DNA of 64,000 nucleotides from Symmachiella macrocystis (GCF_007860075.1 NZ_SJPP01000001.1:1386501-1450500); one strand, 5' to 3'; positions 16,539 to 25,732 are shown, counted from the stretch's first letter. Numbers and translations: made by a program. The notes: a model not told the origin generated them from the sequence alone.

Positions 16539-17009
16539 CTAGAGTTGGTCGTTGTCCGCTTCGTCCAACAATTCCACGATTGCTTCGCCCGTTTTGGACT
16601 GCCGTAGAAAGCTACAGAAATTCTGGTTGCGCAAATGACGAGAAATGCTTTCCAATGCTCGCAAGTGATCACCAGGACGGTCGGGCGGTGAAACCAGCAA
16701 GAATAGAATATAGACGGATTCACCGTCCAGACTCGCAAAGTCCACACCATCCTGAGCAATGGCGATTGTCGCCACAAGTCGATCGACAGACGGGTGTTTC
16801 GTGTGAGGAACAGCGACTCCATTACCAATCCCGGTGGAGCCTAACTCCTCACGTTTCAAAATGGCCGCAACAATACTCTCTTGATCTTCCGCCTGAATAG
16901 CGCCCGTCGTTCCCAGGCTGCTGACCATCGTGCGAATCGCGTCCTCTTTGGACGTCGATTGCATATCCGGTAGAATCGCCTCTGAAACCACGAAGTCCGA
17001 CAACTTCAT
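16539..17009 (-). CDS. ptsN: PTS IIA protein, nitrogen-regulatory type (PtsN-like)
   Basis: The 156-residue product is a fructose/mannitol-fold IIA domain. The phosphoacceptor histidine is in [14 protein letters not shown] (H69), preceded by [13 protein letters not shown]. The C-terminal part contains [20 protein letters not shown], usual for IIA-Ntr. It lacks any attached IIB or IIC domain, which points to a regulatory function such as control of potassium transport, nitrogen or stress responses. The ATG at 17009 has AAGGAG six bases upstream, so the longer open frame to 17105 is not used. The neighbours hpf upstream and HPr/ptsI downstream match the common hpf-ptsN gene order. Confidence 0.92.
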   Translation of the reverse strand: MKLSDFVVSEAILPDMQSTSKEDAIRTMVSSLGTTGAIQAEDQESIVAAILKREELGSTGIGNGVAVPHTKHPSVDRLVATIAIAQDGVDFASLDGESVYILFLLVSPPDRPGDHLRALESISRHLRNQNFCSFLRQSKTGEAIVELLDEADNDQL

Positions 17010-17347
17010 GTATGACTCCTTACCAAACGATCTCCGAGTTGCCTGGACCCGAAAATCCCTGTCACCCATTTTTGAATGGGAAAATTTGACTGCTGACATA
17101 GACATGCTGATTCCATGTTTCCGAAGTCCAAACCCACGCAGTTGGCGGCGGCCCGAAAAAACGCCTCTTGCCGTGCATGACTACTCGAAACACAAATCAG
17201 CCCAACACTAATCTCTTTGCCACTCTCTGAAACCACATCGTGCGTGCCTAAAAACACAGCTGCATTCGCTCTGCGGGCATTTGCACCACACCAAACGACT
17301 GCTCCGCACACCGTTTCTCACGGCAGCTTCCACATCTCCCGGCAGAA
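17010..17347. other. Gap between hpf and ptsN
   Basis: No gene or clear structure is seen in these 338 bp apart from the ptsN ribosome binding site (AAGGAG) at its left edge. It may hold a separate promoter for the PTS genes. Confidence 0.4.
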
Positions 17348-17710
17348 TCAATCCGCCGATTCTTCATCAACGTCCGGCTCTTCAGACTGCACGACCTCAT
17401 TCATCGGGGGTGTGCGGCGATGATCCTGAAGTTTTTCCTTGTATTTCCTGACTTGCTGTTCCATCTTGTGCAATGTCACGTCGAACGTCGCCCGCGCGGA
17501 TGCGCCCGCGTCGCTAGCGACAAAGTTATGCTTATGTTCAGCATCAACAAGGATCTCGACCTTCACGCGATCCTTGCCTTCAAAATCAACGGTCACACCA
17601 ATCGCCGTGACCCGCTCAAAAAAGGTCAACAGCTTCTCGGACTTTTGAGCAATGTATTCATGGTCGTCTTGATGTAATTCACCGTGGCGACTCGTGATCG
17701 CAACTTGCAC
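17348..17710 (-). CDS. hpf: Ribosome hibernation promoting factor (HPF/RaiA family)
   Basis: The product is a 120-residue ribosome-binding stress protein that blocks the decoding site and promotes inactive ribosomes. It begins VQVAITSRHGELHQDD and carries the family's KLLTFFERVTAIGV, VKVEILVDAEHKHNFVA and DVTLHKMEQQVRKYKEKLQDHR. The GTG at 17710 is preferred because GAGGAG lies 9 bases upstream; a longer frame to 17794 lacks family similarity. The C-terminal 18 residues are acidic; there is no long-HPF dimerisation domain. It heads the hpf-ptsN-HPr-ptsI group, a pairing widespread in bacteria. Confidence 0.92.
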   Translation of the reverse strand: MQVAITSRHGELHQDDHEYIAQKSEKLLTFFERVTAIGVTVDFEGKDRVKVEILVDAEHKHNFVASDAGASARATFDVTLHKMEQQVRKYKEKLQDHRRTPPMNEVVQSEEPDVDEESAD

Positions 17711-17794
17711 CGCACAATACTCCTCAATCTCAGCGTCTTGCCAATTGACTGCCGACTGGCCATTCGTCCCCGCGGGATGCCGGTCACAAACCAT

Positions 17795-18340
17795 GCCCCC
17801 GCTTACGCGACAAATTCAACTATTCTACTAATCAAATAAATACGTAACGTCAAAACAAACGTCTTGAGGCACAACCGCGCATCAAGGCAGACGGGCAGCG
17901 GCCACCCCTCGGCATCAGAATGACCGAAGGGGGAGTCCCCTAACATCCCCAGCATTGTAGTGGGCGCATTCGCATCGTCAATTCAATCGAAAATGCGCAA
18001 CCAACAGCGGCGAAATTACGCGGCGACGAACACATGCCGTGTCCGTAACGACTTTCGCAACGATGTACGGAACTGCATTCCGTCGCCGGACAACAAGACG
18101 TTTCCGCGAGTGTAGCCTTGCGCCACGACAATTGCCAGTGGCAGACGCCACCGCACAGGCAATGTGGAGCAGGAAATTTCGTGCTCTCAAAGCGGAGTGT
18201 GCGGAGCATTTCGCTCACGACAGTCGCCACAAGACCCTGAAAGCAGAGATGTTGCGACATCGACGCTGCCTAACGTCATTCGATGCGCATCTGGCAAACG
18301 CTCGGATTGGGAGGTCAAAATCGCTGAGATCCTGGTCGTA
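17795..18340. other. Gene-free stretch, nothing recognised
   Basis: About 545 bp between hpf and the next gene. A minus-strand frame at 17940-18260 is open but its composition (Cys-, Arg- and Ser-rich without pattern) does not look like a protein. No repeat of the families listed elsewhere was found. The hpf promoter is probably near 17800-17850, where an AT-rich stretch occurs. Confidence 0.4.
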
Positions 18341-18691
18341 TCACCCAGCAGGCATCGCCTTGGGGACAGCCGCTTGATCTTCGGTGATGGCCGGACGAGA
18401 TTCCGTCACCGGCAATGGACGGTGGCCTTGACGTTCGAATTTGCCGCGATCATCTTCCGTTTCCTGCGATGGAATCGCGGAAACATCCATGGAATCCTCG
18501 TCATCGCTACCAATCGAGGGTTCGAGCGCGTCCATATCCCGGAATTCCGGTTCCGACTGGGAAGGCAGACGATTGAAGGGGGACAATCGTCCCAAAGTCG
18601 CCGGCGAGCCGCCGGAGAAGACCTGGCAACCGGCGAGCAAAAAACAACCTATCCACATCGCTGTCGCCAAACAGACTCGGTTTGACCCCAT
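18341..18691 (-). CDS. Small putative lipoprotein
   Basis: From the ATG at 18691 (AAGGA lies about 9 bases upstream) this 116-residue protein starts MGSNRVCLATAMWIGCFLLA and continues into GC, a classical lipoprotein signal peptide with lipobox LLAGC. The mature part is short, polar and rich in Ser, Pro, Asp and Glu, with no recognised domain, and is probably largely disordered. A longer frame to 18736 exists but would put charged residues before the signal. It would be anchored to a membrane facing the periplasm. Function unknown. Confidence 0.72.
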   Translation of the reverse strand: MGSNRVCLATAMWIGCFLLAGCQVFSGGSPATLGRLSPFNRLPSQSEPEFRDMDALEPSIGSDDEDSMDVSAIPSQETEDDRGKFERQGHRPLPVTESRPAITEDQAAVPKAMPAG

Positions 18692-19293
18692 ATCATCATC
18701 CTTGAAGAATTGATCAACGCGCGAATCCTTTCGCACGTCAAATTTTTAAGATGCGTGTGACACCAATAACGACTTAGCCGCCGGGGAGTGAGGCGGGCTT
18801 AATAACAAGAACCCCCAGGTCCGAAAAGCCCGATCCGGCAAGTCGCCGCCGCAAAAGTCGCGAAAATGGCCCGAAAATGACTCCCGGTCAACGCGAATCG
18901 ACAAACCACCCCTGAATTGTACCGTCAGCATGATTGACGCAACTGAATTGATAGATTAAGTTTTCATTCGCTATGCCCAGTCCGTTGCGAAACGGGGCGG
19001 GCATTGTGTAGAATCTGCGACTCGACTCTGGCCTGCGGCGCGCGAAAAATGCGTTTTTCGCTGACCGATTGATCCGGGCGAAAGCCGCAGAATCAGGCCT
19101 GAATTCCGAGATGGCCATGCAAAGGATGTCCAGGAATCGTCCTACGCCTGCATGACAGCCAATCAGACCATCCTAAGAGAGCCGGCCATGCCGAGCAAAA
19201 TTGGGGTGAATAACAGGGTTTTCCAGGGAGCGCAGGGCGGCGCCCCCAGACTGAAAAACACAATTTTTCTATTTTCAAGGTACACAGCACAGT
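18692..19293. other. Divergent intergenic region before rpsR
   Basis: About 600 bp separate the minus-strand lipoprotein from rpsR. No convincing gene is present. An AT-rich stretch around 18935-18970 could hold promoters for either direction, and the rpsR leader near 19255-19293 is AT-rich with AAGG 17 bases before the ATG. Confidence 0.4.
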
Positions 19294-19584
19294 ATGATTT
19301 CTAATGGAAGGGGCGGCCCCCCCAGAAAACGGCGCAGAAAGGCACGGCTGAAGAGAAAGCTGAAATGCCGTTTTTGTCCCGATGGTTGTGATCGCTCACC
19401 CCGACCGGTGTACGTCGACTACAAGGACCTGCGCACCTTGAAGATGATGCTCAGCCGCGACGGGCACATCTTGGGCCGCAAACGTTCCGGTACCTGTGCC
19501 AAATATCAGCACGCTGTGCGTCGTGCCGTGCATCGCGCACGCTTTATCGGTCTGCTCCCCTTCGTCAATCGCGAGCACCCGTAA
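19294..19584 (+). CDS. rpsR: 30S ribosomal protein S18
   Basis: The 96-residue bS18 sits in the small-subunit platform next to S6 and S11. The core is clear: CRFCPDGC near residues 25-32, VDYKDLRTLKMMLSRDGHIL, then RKRSGTCAKYQHAVRRAVHR and ARFIGLLPF at the end. The CRFC...C plus GTC arrangement suggests a zinc-binding form. The N-terminus is extended and very basic (PRKRRRKARLKRKLK). The gene is alone, not in the usual rpsF-ssb-rpsR group, and is followed by a strong terminator at 19675. Confidence 0.94.
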   Translation: MISNGRGGPPRKRRRKARLKRKLKCRFCPDGCDRSPRPVYVDYKDLRTLKMMLSRDGHILGRKRSGTCAKYQHAVRRAVHRARFIGLLPFVNREHP

Positions 19585-19674
19585 GCAGCACGATGGAATG
19601 CAGCGGCGGTTCACCCGCCAAAAAGCATTCCTTGTACAACCTGCGTTGTACAATACGGATCTACGAATCGAAAG

Positions 19675-19711
19675 AAGACGCGCCGGTCACTATTGACCGG
19701 CGCGTCTTTTC
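19675..19711 (+). terminator. Strong intrinsic terminator after rpsR
   Basis: A perfect 15-bp stem (19675-19689 with 19694-19708) and four-base loop CTAT is followed by TTTTCGTTTT. It ends the rpsR transcript 90 bp past the stop and may also stop transcription of the convergent HEAT-repeat gene. Confidence 0.92.
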
Positions 19712-19769
19712 GTTTTCTCAGAGGCGGTGGATAACCGCCCGTCGACCGTACTGGCTAAACACAACAGGT

Positions 19770-20582
19770 CTAGCGAAACAGAGTGGCCAAACGCACGAAA
19801 CTGGTCCGTACTTTGCTGCTCACCGTATCGTCCGCCGGGGGAGCTGGCGGCGGGGTGCCGTCATCCACCGGAGCCGGTGCCATTTCCGGGCTGTAAGCCG
19901 GTCCGTAGTTCGTTCCACAGGCCGGTGCACAGGCTGTGCAGCAAGTATTGGCACAGCAGTCCTCGACCTTGTATCCTGCGACACGCAAGGCCTCTTCCGC
20001 TTCGCGGCGTACGCGGCGATTACAGTCTCCCAAAGCTTGCGTCAACGCACAGATAACCTGTTGGTTGCAGCAGCAAGGATTCTTGCGAAGTTGATCGCCA
20101 ATTTCGTCAGCCGCCTCACCCCGCACTCGGTGATCGCTGTCGTTTAAGGCATAGGTCAAGGCGCACATGATTTCTGGATTGCACGCGCAGCTGAACTTGT
20201 CGCCCAACTTGTCGATCGCCCGCCGACGCTGCCGTGCGTAACAGGCCGTTTGCGATTTCTGAATGTAATGCGCGATCAGGTGCACGTTATCGTCGCAGCA
20301 GGTCGTATTGCCACAGCCCATTTGCGGTGCGCAACAAGATTGCGGAGCGCAGCAAAGGGGAGCAGTCTGCGTGCAGCAGACCGGTTTGCAACACGAGCGC
20401 TGATAATTGAATTTCGTGGGACAGGCCGGGCGATAAACCACCGGCTGGCAACATTCCGGTTGGCAAGTCATTGTGCAATCACAGCTTTTCGCGTCTCCAT
20501 GACCAGAGAACCATCCGGCGTTTGTGGTGCTGCTTGAAAACAGGGCGATGCCAATCGCTCCACAGAGAGTGAACCATTTCAT
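19770..20582 (-). CDS. Secreted cysteine-rich HEAT-repeat protein
   Basis: This 270-residue protein has an N-terminal signal peptide (MKWFTLCGAIGIALFSSSTT, cleavage near NAG). I count 33 cysteines (about 12 percent), many as CC or CCxP pairs, in an N-terminal region (residues 33-93) and a C-terminal cluster (about 214-230). Between them are HEAT-like helical repeats: RAIDKLGDKF, ALTYALNDSDHRVRGEAADE and ALTQALGDCNRRVRREAEEAL. The tail is Pro- and Ala-rich. Proteins of this kind, with a CC-rich head and short HEAT repeats, are typical of planctomycetes; their role is not known, and a disulfide-linked cell-envelope component is plausible. Convergent with rpsR and divergent from purQ. Confidence 0.82.
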   Translation of the reverse strand: MKWFTLCGAIGIALFSSSTTNAGWFSGHGDAKSCDCTMTCQPECCQPVVYRPACPTKFNYQRSCCKPVCCTQTAPLCCAPQSCCAPQMGCGNTTCCDDNVHLIAHYIQKSQTACYARQRRRAIDKLGDKFSCACNPEIMCALTYALNDSDHRVRGEAADEIGDQLRKNPCCCNQQVICALTQALGDCNRRVRREAEEALRVAGYKVEDCCANTCCTACAPACGTNYGPAYSPEMAPAPVDDGTPPPAPPADDTVSSKVRTSFVRLATLFR

Positions 20583-21179
20583 GAGATTTCCGATCCTTCA
20601 TTTTTCAAAGTAGTTTGAGGTCCGTGGTCAGACCCAAAGTTGCGACGCCCATAGCTGCGGCTAGCGCAGATTATTTTGAGGCGTCGAGTGTGAGCGTCAC
20701 GTTGTCGCAGCGGCTCGTTGGATTCTGTCGTTGGGACAACTGCCCAAGGAGACCAACAGAGGGCGACGCGGTTGCCAAGCGTCTATCTTGGAACCAAACG
20801 CGTGACTCCTATCTCATTTATCGACGTGGAAAATTGGCCGCTTTAAGATGAAACGCGCATTTTGAGATTGTCAAATCACGGCCCCCAGCGCGACCTCGTC
20901 TCGGTTGGGCGGGTTGCGGGATTCACGCCCGAGGTTGCGGCGCCGGCAGCAAGCACATCACCCCGCAAGCTTCGCCACCTCCCCGCAGTTTGCGCGACCA
21001 GAACTCAAACAGGGAACCGAATTTTTCTCTCAAAAAACCAACCACGTGGTGAACTGACGATCCCCTGGGACGCCGGCGCGAACCGGGCAACGTCTTGCAA
21101 ACCGATATCCGCGCCTCTATTATTGCTCTCGATGACTCCACCCGCCTGATTGTCTTTCCTGCATACGAACTGAAATACG
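20583..21179. other. Divergent intergenic region before purQ
   Basis: 597 bp between the HEAT-repeat gene and purQ. No believable gene and no copy of the repeat families was seen. It must contain promoters for both genes; I cannot identify boxes with confidence. Confidence 0.4.
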
Positions 21180-22001
21180 ATGGCCCAACCGAAAGTCTGT
21201 GTTCTCCGCGCGCCTGGAACGAATTGCGACGTCGAAACGGCGTTCGCCTTTGCCACAGCTGGCGGTGACGCACAACGGGTGCACCTGTTTCAGCTGCTGG
21301 AGTCACCGTCGTTACTCAACGAGTATCAGGTGCTGTGTATTCCCGGCGGGTTTAGCTACGGCGACGATGTGGGAGCCGGTGTGATTTTCGCCGGGCAATT
21401 GCGGGTGAAGTTGGGTGAGATTTTGGGCGAGTTTCTAGCGGCCGACAAATTGGTGCTCGGCATCTGCAACGGCTTTCAGGTCTTACTCAAAGCGGGCATT
21501 CTGCCCGGCGGCAGCGAGACATGGCAGCCCGGTGCGGACCGCGTTCCGACAGCGACGCTGACTTGGAACGACAACGGAAAATACACCGCCCGCTGGGTGA
21601 CGTTGGGTTGCCAAGGCAGTAACAGCGTCTTCTTGCAGGGCATCGACGAAATCGACCTGCCGATTGCCCACGCCGAGGGACGTATCGTCGTCCGCGATCC
21701 GGCGACGGTGGAGAATTGGTTAGAGCACGGCCAAGTGGCGCTTTGTTATCGCGAACCGGCGATGGCCACCACTGCTGTCGGCGAATTGACAGCGACCGCC
21801 GTTTCCTTCCCTGCCAATCCCAACGGCTCGGGCGGTAACATCGCCGGGCTGAGCGATCCGACTGGCCGCGTGTTAGGGTTGATGCCGCATCCCGAACGCT
21901 TCATTCACGGCACGCAACACCCGCAATGGACGCGTCGCCCGCAAGTGGATGACGGCGACGGCATTCAATTGTTTCGCAATGCGATCGCCTATTTCGACTA
22001 G
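21180..22001 (+). CDS. purQ: Phosphoribosylformylglycinamidine synthase, glutaminase subunit PurQ
   Basis: This 273-residue class I glutamine amidotransferase supplies ammonia to PurL for the fourth step of purine synthesis. The nucleophile elbow is GICNGFQVLLKAG (Cys near residue 96), with PGGFSYGDDVGAG near residues 59-71 and the His-x-Glu end in GLMPHPERF near residue 240. VCVLRAPGTNCDVETAFAFA marks the N-terminus. At 273 residues it is longer than the 225 or so of Bacillus PurQ and resembles the larger type. purL and purS are not nearby. It converges with a phosphatase gene 12 bp away, and no terminator was seen between them. Confidence 0.93.
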   Translation: MAQPKVCVLRAPGTNCDVETAFAFATAGGDAQRVHLFQLLESPSLLNEYQVLCIPGGFSYGDDVGAGVIFAGQLRVKLGEILGEFLAADKLVLGICNGFQVLLKAGILPGGSETWQPGADRVPTATLTWNDNGKYTARWVTLGCQGSNSVFLQGIDEIDLPIAHAEGRIVVRDPATVENWLEHGQVALCYREPAMATTAVGELTATAVSFPANPNGSGGNIAGLSDPTGRVLGLMPHPERFIHGTQHPQWTRRPQVDDGDGIQLFRNAIAYFD

Positions 22002-22012
22002 CGGCTTGGCAG

Positions 22013-23338
22013 CTAATCAAAGTTTGCCGGTTCCGCGGCGGTCCGTTCCCCGGGAGCTAAGCTTTCGATCAATTCGTTCGTCTGCCCCTCCCGTTTGCGA
22101 AGCGTGAAGGCGTCGTGGAGTCGTCCCACAGCGGTGCGCGATTCGTATTTGAGATAATCGTGGTCAATCGTGATCACTTGAAACAGCTGGATTCCTTCGG
22201 CGCTCGACGAAAAACCAAGCTTACCGACGCGTCGCATTTTCGGACCGCTGACCGAAACGACGTACACCGTACCCGCGGAAACAACAGTACCGGCGCCGCT
22301 TGATTTGTCTTGGTAGCCCCGGAGACTCGTACGGCCGTAACAATGGTCGTGCCCTTGGAGTACCAAATCGACGCCGTACTTGTCATATAGTGGCTGCCAA
22401 GCCTTTCGCAGGTGCGCATTGTTATCGGAATCGAACGAGACCGAGTACAACGGATGATGGTGCATGACGATCGTCCATTGGTGCGGGTTGTCCGCGAGGA
22501 CTTTTTCCAACCAGACCGCCTGCTCCTCGATCCGTTCGTTGCTGTTCAGGACAATGAACCTGACTCCCTGGTAGTCCAGCCAGTAGGTCGTGTCTTCGAG
22601 TCCGGGCGGGCCATTGGGGGGGAACTGAAATTGCGGCTGCCAAAAGACGGAGAGCTGCTTGGTCGTGCGGCCGACTCCATGCTCATATTCATGGTTTCCC
22701 GGCACAGCCAAGGAGGGAGTGACGGCATTCACCCAGCCGGCCGCCTCGTGCCATTCGCCCCAATCCGAGTCGCGCCCTTGCCGATCAACTAAGTCGCCCG
22801 CGTGCATAAAAAACCGGGCGTGCGGAGCGGCCGAATAGGCAGTTCTCAACAATCTCGACCAATGCGAATGGATCCGTTTTTGCGCGTCGCCGAAATAAAC
22901 AAAGCTAAACGGTTCAGCCTCCGCTGCAGCGGTGCGAAAATTATTCCAAGCGCTCCAGTTTTCGCCATCCCCCAAGCGATAGGCGTATGTGGTCTTGGGA
23001 GTTAAACCGGTGAATTCGGCGGAGTGGTAATGGTATTTCCCCAAGTCGCTGATAATCGGTACAACGGTCGCCGAGACTTGCGCAGCATGCTGCTCAAATC
23101 CCGGTCCATCCTCGGCAACGGCGATCTGTGCAAACGATTGACGGACCGATGTGTCGGTTCGCCAAGTGACCGCCTGGGTGGTGGCCGGGTCTTGCGTCCA
23201 AGAAAGAATAATTCTGTCGGGGAGTACGGTGGCACGGTACTCGGCATCCGAAGGTTTCGGCTGCGTGGCGTAGACCGCAATCGCCAGAAAAGTTCCGGTG
23301 ATGGCAGTGATGACAATCCTGCGCCGTCTCTCGCTCAT
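22013..23338 (-). CDS. Metallophosphoesterase, purple acid phosphatase type
   Basis: This 441-residue protein has an N-terminal hydrophobic segment (IVITAITGTFLAIAVYA) acting as signal or anchor. A fibronectin-like N-terminal domain (ILSWTQDPATTQAVTWRTD; TYAYRLGDG) is followed by a calcineurin-like phosphoesterase domain with YFGDAQ, HAGDLVDRQG, PGNHEYEHG, VMHHHPLY and LQGHDHCYGR. These are the metal-binding blocks of purple acid phosphatases, so it is likely a periplasmic phosphatase or phosphodiesterase. It converges with purQ. The next minus-strand gene upstream is a small membrane protein 69 bp away. Confidence 0.88.
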   Translation of the reverse strand: MSERRRRIVITAITGTFLAIAVYATQPKPSDAEYRATVLPDRIILSWTQDPATTQAVTWRTDTSVRQSFAQIAVAEDGPGFEQHAAQVSATVVPIISDLGKYHYHSAEFTGLTPKTTYAYRLGDGENWSAWNNFRTAAAEAEPFSFVYFGDAQKRIHSHWSRLLRTAYSAAPHARFFMHAGDLVDRQGRDSDWGEWHEAAGWVNAVTPSLAVPGNHEYEHGVGRTTKQLSVFWQPQFQFPPNGPPGLEDTTYWLDYQGVRFIVLNSNERIEEQAVWLEKVLADNPHQWTIVMHHHPLYSVSFDSDNNAHLRKAWQPLYDKYGVDLVLQGHDHCYGRTSLRGYQDKSSGAGTVVSAGTVYVVSVSGPKMRRVGKLGFSSSAEGIQLFQVITIDHDYLKYESRTAVGRLHDAFTLRKREGQTNELIESLAPGERTAAEPANFD

Positions 23339-23407
23339 CGTTCGTATTTCCCTATCCGCCGGCGTGCGATCGGCCGGACATTAAAATCAGCACGTGCGCA
23401 AACAGTC

Positions 23408-23644
23408 TCAACGCGAGAAGATGCGAAACCATAGCATCTGATATCGCCGTAGTGAGATACCGATCAACGGCACCGCATCGGCGACCGCGTCAACGGGGAA
23501 ATAAACGATCGTCAACGCCTGGCCGGTCGGTTCATCCAGCGCAGCTGGATAGGCTTGCCGATTGAGGGCCAAGCCGAAAACCGGCCCGATGCTCAAGACA
23601 TAGACGACCAACAAGATGCCCAGGTATCGCTTCCAATGTTTCAT
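23408..23644 (-). CDS. Small membrane protein, function unknown
   Basis: From the ATG at 23644 this is a 78-residue protein with one strong membrane helix (YLGILLVVYVLSIGPVFGLA) and a second weaker hydrophobic stretch (ALTIVYFPVDAVADAVPLIG), ending in a basic tail (SLRRYQMLWFRIFSR). A longer frame to 23899 begins in sequence that does not look coding and overlaps the start of the divergent glycosyltransferase gene. Family not recognised. Confidence 0.6.
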   Translation of the reverse strand: MKHWKRYLGILLVVYVLSIGPVFGLALNRQAYPAALDEPTGQALTIVYFPVDAVADAVPLIGISLRRYQMLWFRIFSR

Positions 23645-23861
23645 GTGCGGGAAAATAATACAAATTGCCATATTGAGAAACAGGAATTTCCCCTGCCGAA
23701 GTATGAAGAATCGTTTAGTCGGCCTCAGGCACGTAGACCACCCGCCTAAAACCGCAGCTTGATTTCCATCTTGTAACACATGGCTGAAATTCATAAACTC
23801 CCGCGCCATAGCGGACTGAGACTGCTGCATCGCGCAAATGGAACTGACCCAAGGAGGCAGG

Positions 23862-25562
23862 ATGCCGACATCGATCCCCACAGAGAAGCCGTCCGCCACG
23901 ATGGCTTCGCCACTTCCCTATCTGGAATTCCAACGGTTCAATCTAAAACCGCTTGCCAATCTCGAACGTTGGGTTTGGGGATTCATCTTCCTGGGCATTG
24001 CGGCCCGCAGTTTGCGGTTCCTGCTCTGCGTCCCCTTGTGGCCCGATGAGGCATATCTCGCCGCCAGTTATCTGGATCACAGCTATCTCGAAATGCTGAC
24101 CAAACCGCTCGCCTTCCATCAGGTCGCGCCGCCCGGATATCTATGGATTCAATTGACGATCGTCAAATTGCTGGGCTTCAACGAATACTCGTTGCGGTTG
24201 TTTTCGCTCATCACAGGAATTGCCGGCTTGTTTGTCTTCCGGCATTTGGCATCCCGACTGACCAGCGGCATTGCCTATCTGTTTTGTGTGGCGATGTATG
24301 CGGTCGCTTATCCAGCGGTGCGTTACTCGGCTGAGGCCAAACCATATGGTTGCGATTTGTTCGTGGGCATGGTGCTAGCGGCATTGTATGTGGAATGGTA
24401 CCAACGAGGACGCAGCTTGAAGTGGTTGGGCATTCTGGCCGCTGCCTCCTGCTCACTGTTGTGGTTTTCACTGCCCTCCGTTTTTGTTTCTGGCGGGCTC
24501 AGCCTAGCGGTGGGTTGGTCGTTGTTTCATCACCGAGACTGGAAACATGTTCCCGCATACCTGGTGTGGAATGTGCTGTTTTTGGGCAGTTTTGTGGGGC
24601 TGCAACTGGCCCTACGGCAGATGGCGACGGCGGACTTGCAAGGCATGCGCGAATGCTGGGAGCGGGCCTTTCCACCGTTGGATAATCCGCTGCATACTCT
24701 GCATTGGTTTGTCTACATGCTCACGGGCGAGGTTGCGCCATTTCCTGTCGGCAGCATGCGTGGCGGAAGTTCCGGCACGGTTTTGTGTTGCCTGATTGCG
24801 GTGGTCTGTCTGTGGAGCAATCGTCGCGTGGACTTGGCGATCTTGTTTCTCGCCCCACTGGGATTGAATCTGGTCGCAGCCGGCATGCAGCGCTATCCCT
24901 TCGGCGGCGGTGTGCGGTTCACCCTTTACTCCGGGACAGCCTTTTGTTTTTTGACCGGTCTGGGGGCAGCATGTATTGCGGCATGGTTCACCAAACGGTT
25001 CCCCAGCCGTAAGGTTGTGCTGACGATGCTGGTAGGGTTAACGCTGATCGGCGGCGGGACGATGGTGCGCGACTTTTTCCGGCCCTACAAAACGCGCGAC
25101 ATATTGCGAACGCGCGGTTTCGCACAATGGTTTTGGTTCAACAAGGCCTACGATGCGGAACTGGTTTGCCTGAAGACCGATTTGAATTTGGATTTTTCAC
25201 CCTCCACGTTCGAGGGGAGTGTATCGTCGTTATACCTGTGCAACCAAAAAATCTATTCCCAGCGACACAAGGCCGGCCAGCCTCCCGATCTCACCCGGGT
25301 CTCAGCCGACCACCCGCTCCGCTGCGCGATGTTCCGCGATGCGCGTTGGGACTTCAACCAGCAGGGCTTCGACGCATGGCTGGCGAGAATGCAAGAGTCG
25401 TACGAACTATTGGCCCACGAACAGTATCCGTTTCAAGTGCTGCACAAAGACAAAGAATTCAAGCACAACTGTTACGTGGACTTGTACGAATTTGTACCCA
25501 AACCCCAAGCCGCCCAGGGGCGAAAAATCCGCACCGCCTTCGACGCACCCGGCGTGCATTGA
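23862..25562 (+). CDS. GT-C fold membrane glycosyltransferase (GT39/ArnT-like), putative
   Basis: This 566-residue polytopic protein has about ten to twelve membrane helices. It opens with a helix at about 25-45, then the first loop carries VPLWPDEAYLAASYLDH, where the acidic pair before the second helix is the usual catalytic position of GT-C glycosyltransferases such as PMT and ArnT. Later segments include YPAVRYSAEAKPYGCDL, another family-like block. The C-terminal 130 residues are soluble. It likely moves a sugar from a lipid-linked donor to a periplasmic acceptor; donor and acceptor are unknown. AAGGAGG lies 4 bases before the ATG at 23862, fixing the start over an upstream ATG at 23838. 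Confidence 0.75.
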   Translation: MPTSIPTEKPSATMASPLPYLEFQRFNLKPLANLERWVWGFIFLGIAARSLRFLLCVPLWPDEAYLAASYLDHSYLEMLTKPLAFHQVAPPGYLWIQLTIVKLLGFNEYSLRLFSLITGIAGLFVFRHLASRLTSGIAYLFCVAMYAVAYPAVRYSAEAKPYGCDLFVGMVLAALYVEWYQRGRSLKWLGILAAASCSLLWFSLPSVFVSGGLSLAVGWSLFHHRDWKHVPAYLVWNVLFLGSFVGLQLALRQMATADLQGMRECWERAFPPLDNPLHTLHWFVYMLTGEVAPFPVGSMRGGSSGTVLCCLIAVVCLWSNRRVDLAILFLAPLGLNLVAAGMQRYPFGGGVRFTLYSGTAFCFLTGLGAACIAAWFTKRFPSRKVVLTMLVGLTLIGGGTMVRDFFRPYKTRDILRTRGFAQWFWFNKAYDAELVCLKTDLNLDFSPSTFEGSVSSLYLCNQKIYSQRHKAGQPPDLTRVSADHPLRCAMFRDARWDFNQQGFDAWLARMQESYELLAHEQYPFQVLHKDKEFKHNCYVDLYEFVPKPQAAQGRKIRTAFDAPGVH

Positions 25563-25598
25563 ATACACCACCGTCGTCAGGCAATCGAACCGCGCATG

Positions 25599-25623
25599 AA
25601 AAAACCCCCGCGATTGCAGGGGT
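25599..25623 (-). terminator. Intrinsic terminator after tRNA-Val
   Basis: On the minus strand ACCCCTGC-AATC-GCGGGGGT forms an 8-bp stem (25604-25623) followed by TTTTTT. It lies 37 bp past the tRNA 3' end, so it ends the tRNA transcript. Confidence 0.88.
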
Positions 25624-25659
25624 CTGCGGCCGTGTGCGACGGGGCGCAATACCGGCCAG

Positions 25660-25732
25660 TGGGCGGCACTGGATTCGAACCAGTGACTTCTACCGTGTGA
25701 AGATAGCACTCTAACCACTGAGTTAGCCGCCC
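25660..25732 (-). tRNA. tRNA-Val, anticodon CAC
   Basis: Read on the minus strand: 7-bp acceptor stem GGGCGGC/GCCGCCC, D-arm ACTCAGTGGTTAGAGT, anticodon stem CTATC/GGTAG around loop TTCACAC (anticodon CAC, decoding GUG), T-arm with loop GGTTCGAATCC. The stem has one G-U pair. Discriminator base A; the CCA end is not encoded. It is a single tRNA with its own terminator and no sign of an integrated element at its 3' end. Confidence 0.95.

Noticed and set aside
17940-18260. 106-residue minus-strand frame between hpf and the lipoprotein gene
   Set aside because: No protein-like pattern, no ribosome binding site and unlikely composition.
25660-25732. Integration of a genomic island at tRNA-Val
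   Set aside because: No integrase and no repeated copy of the tRNA 3' end was seen on either side.
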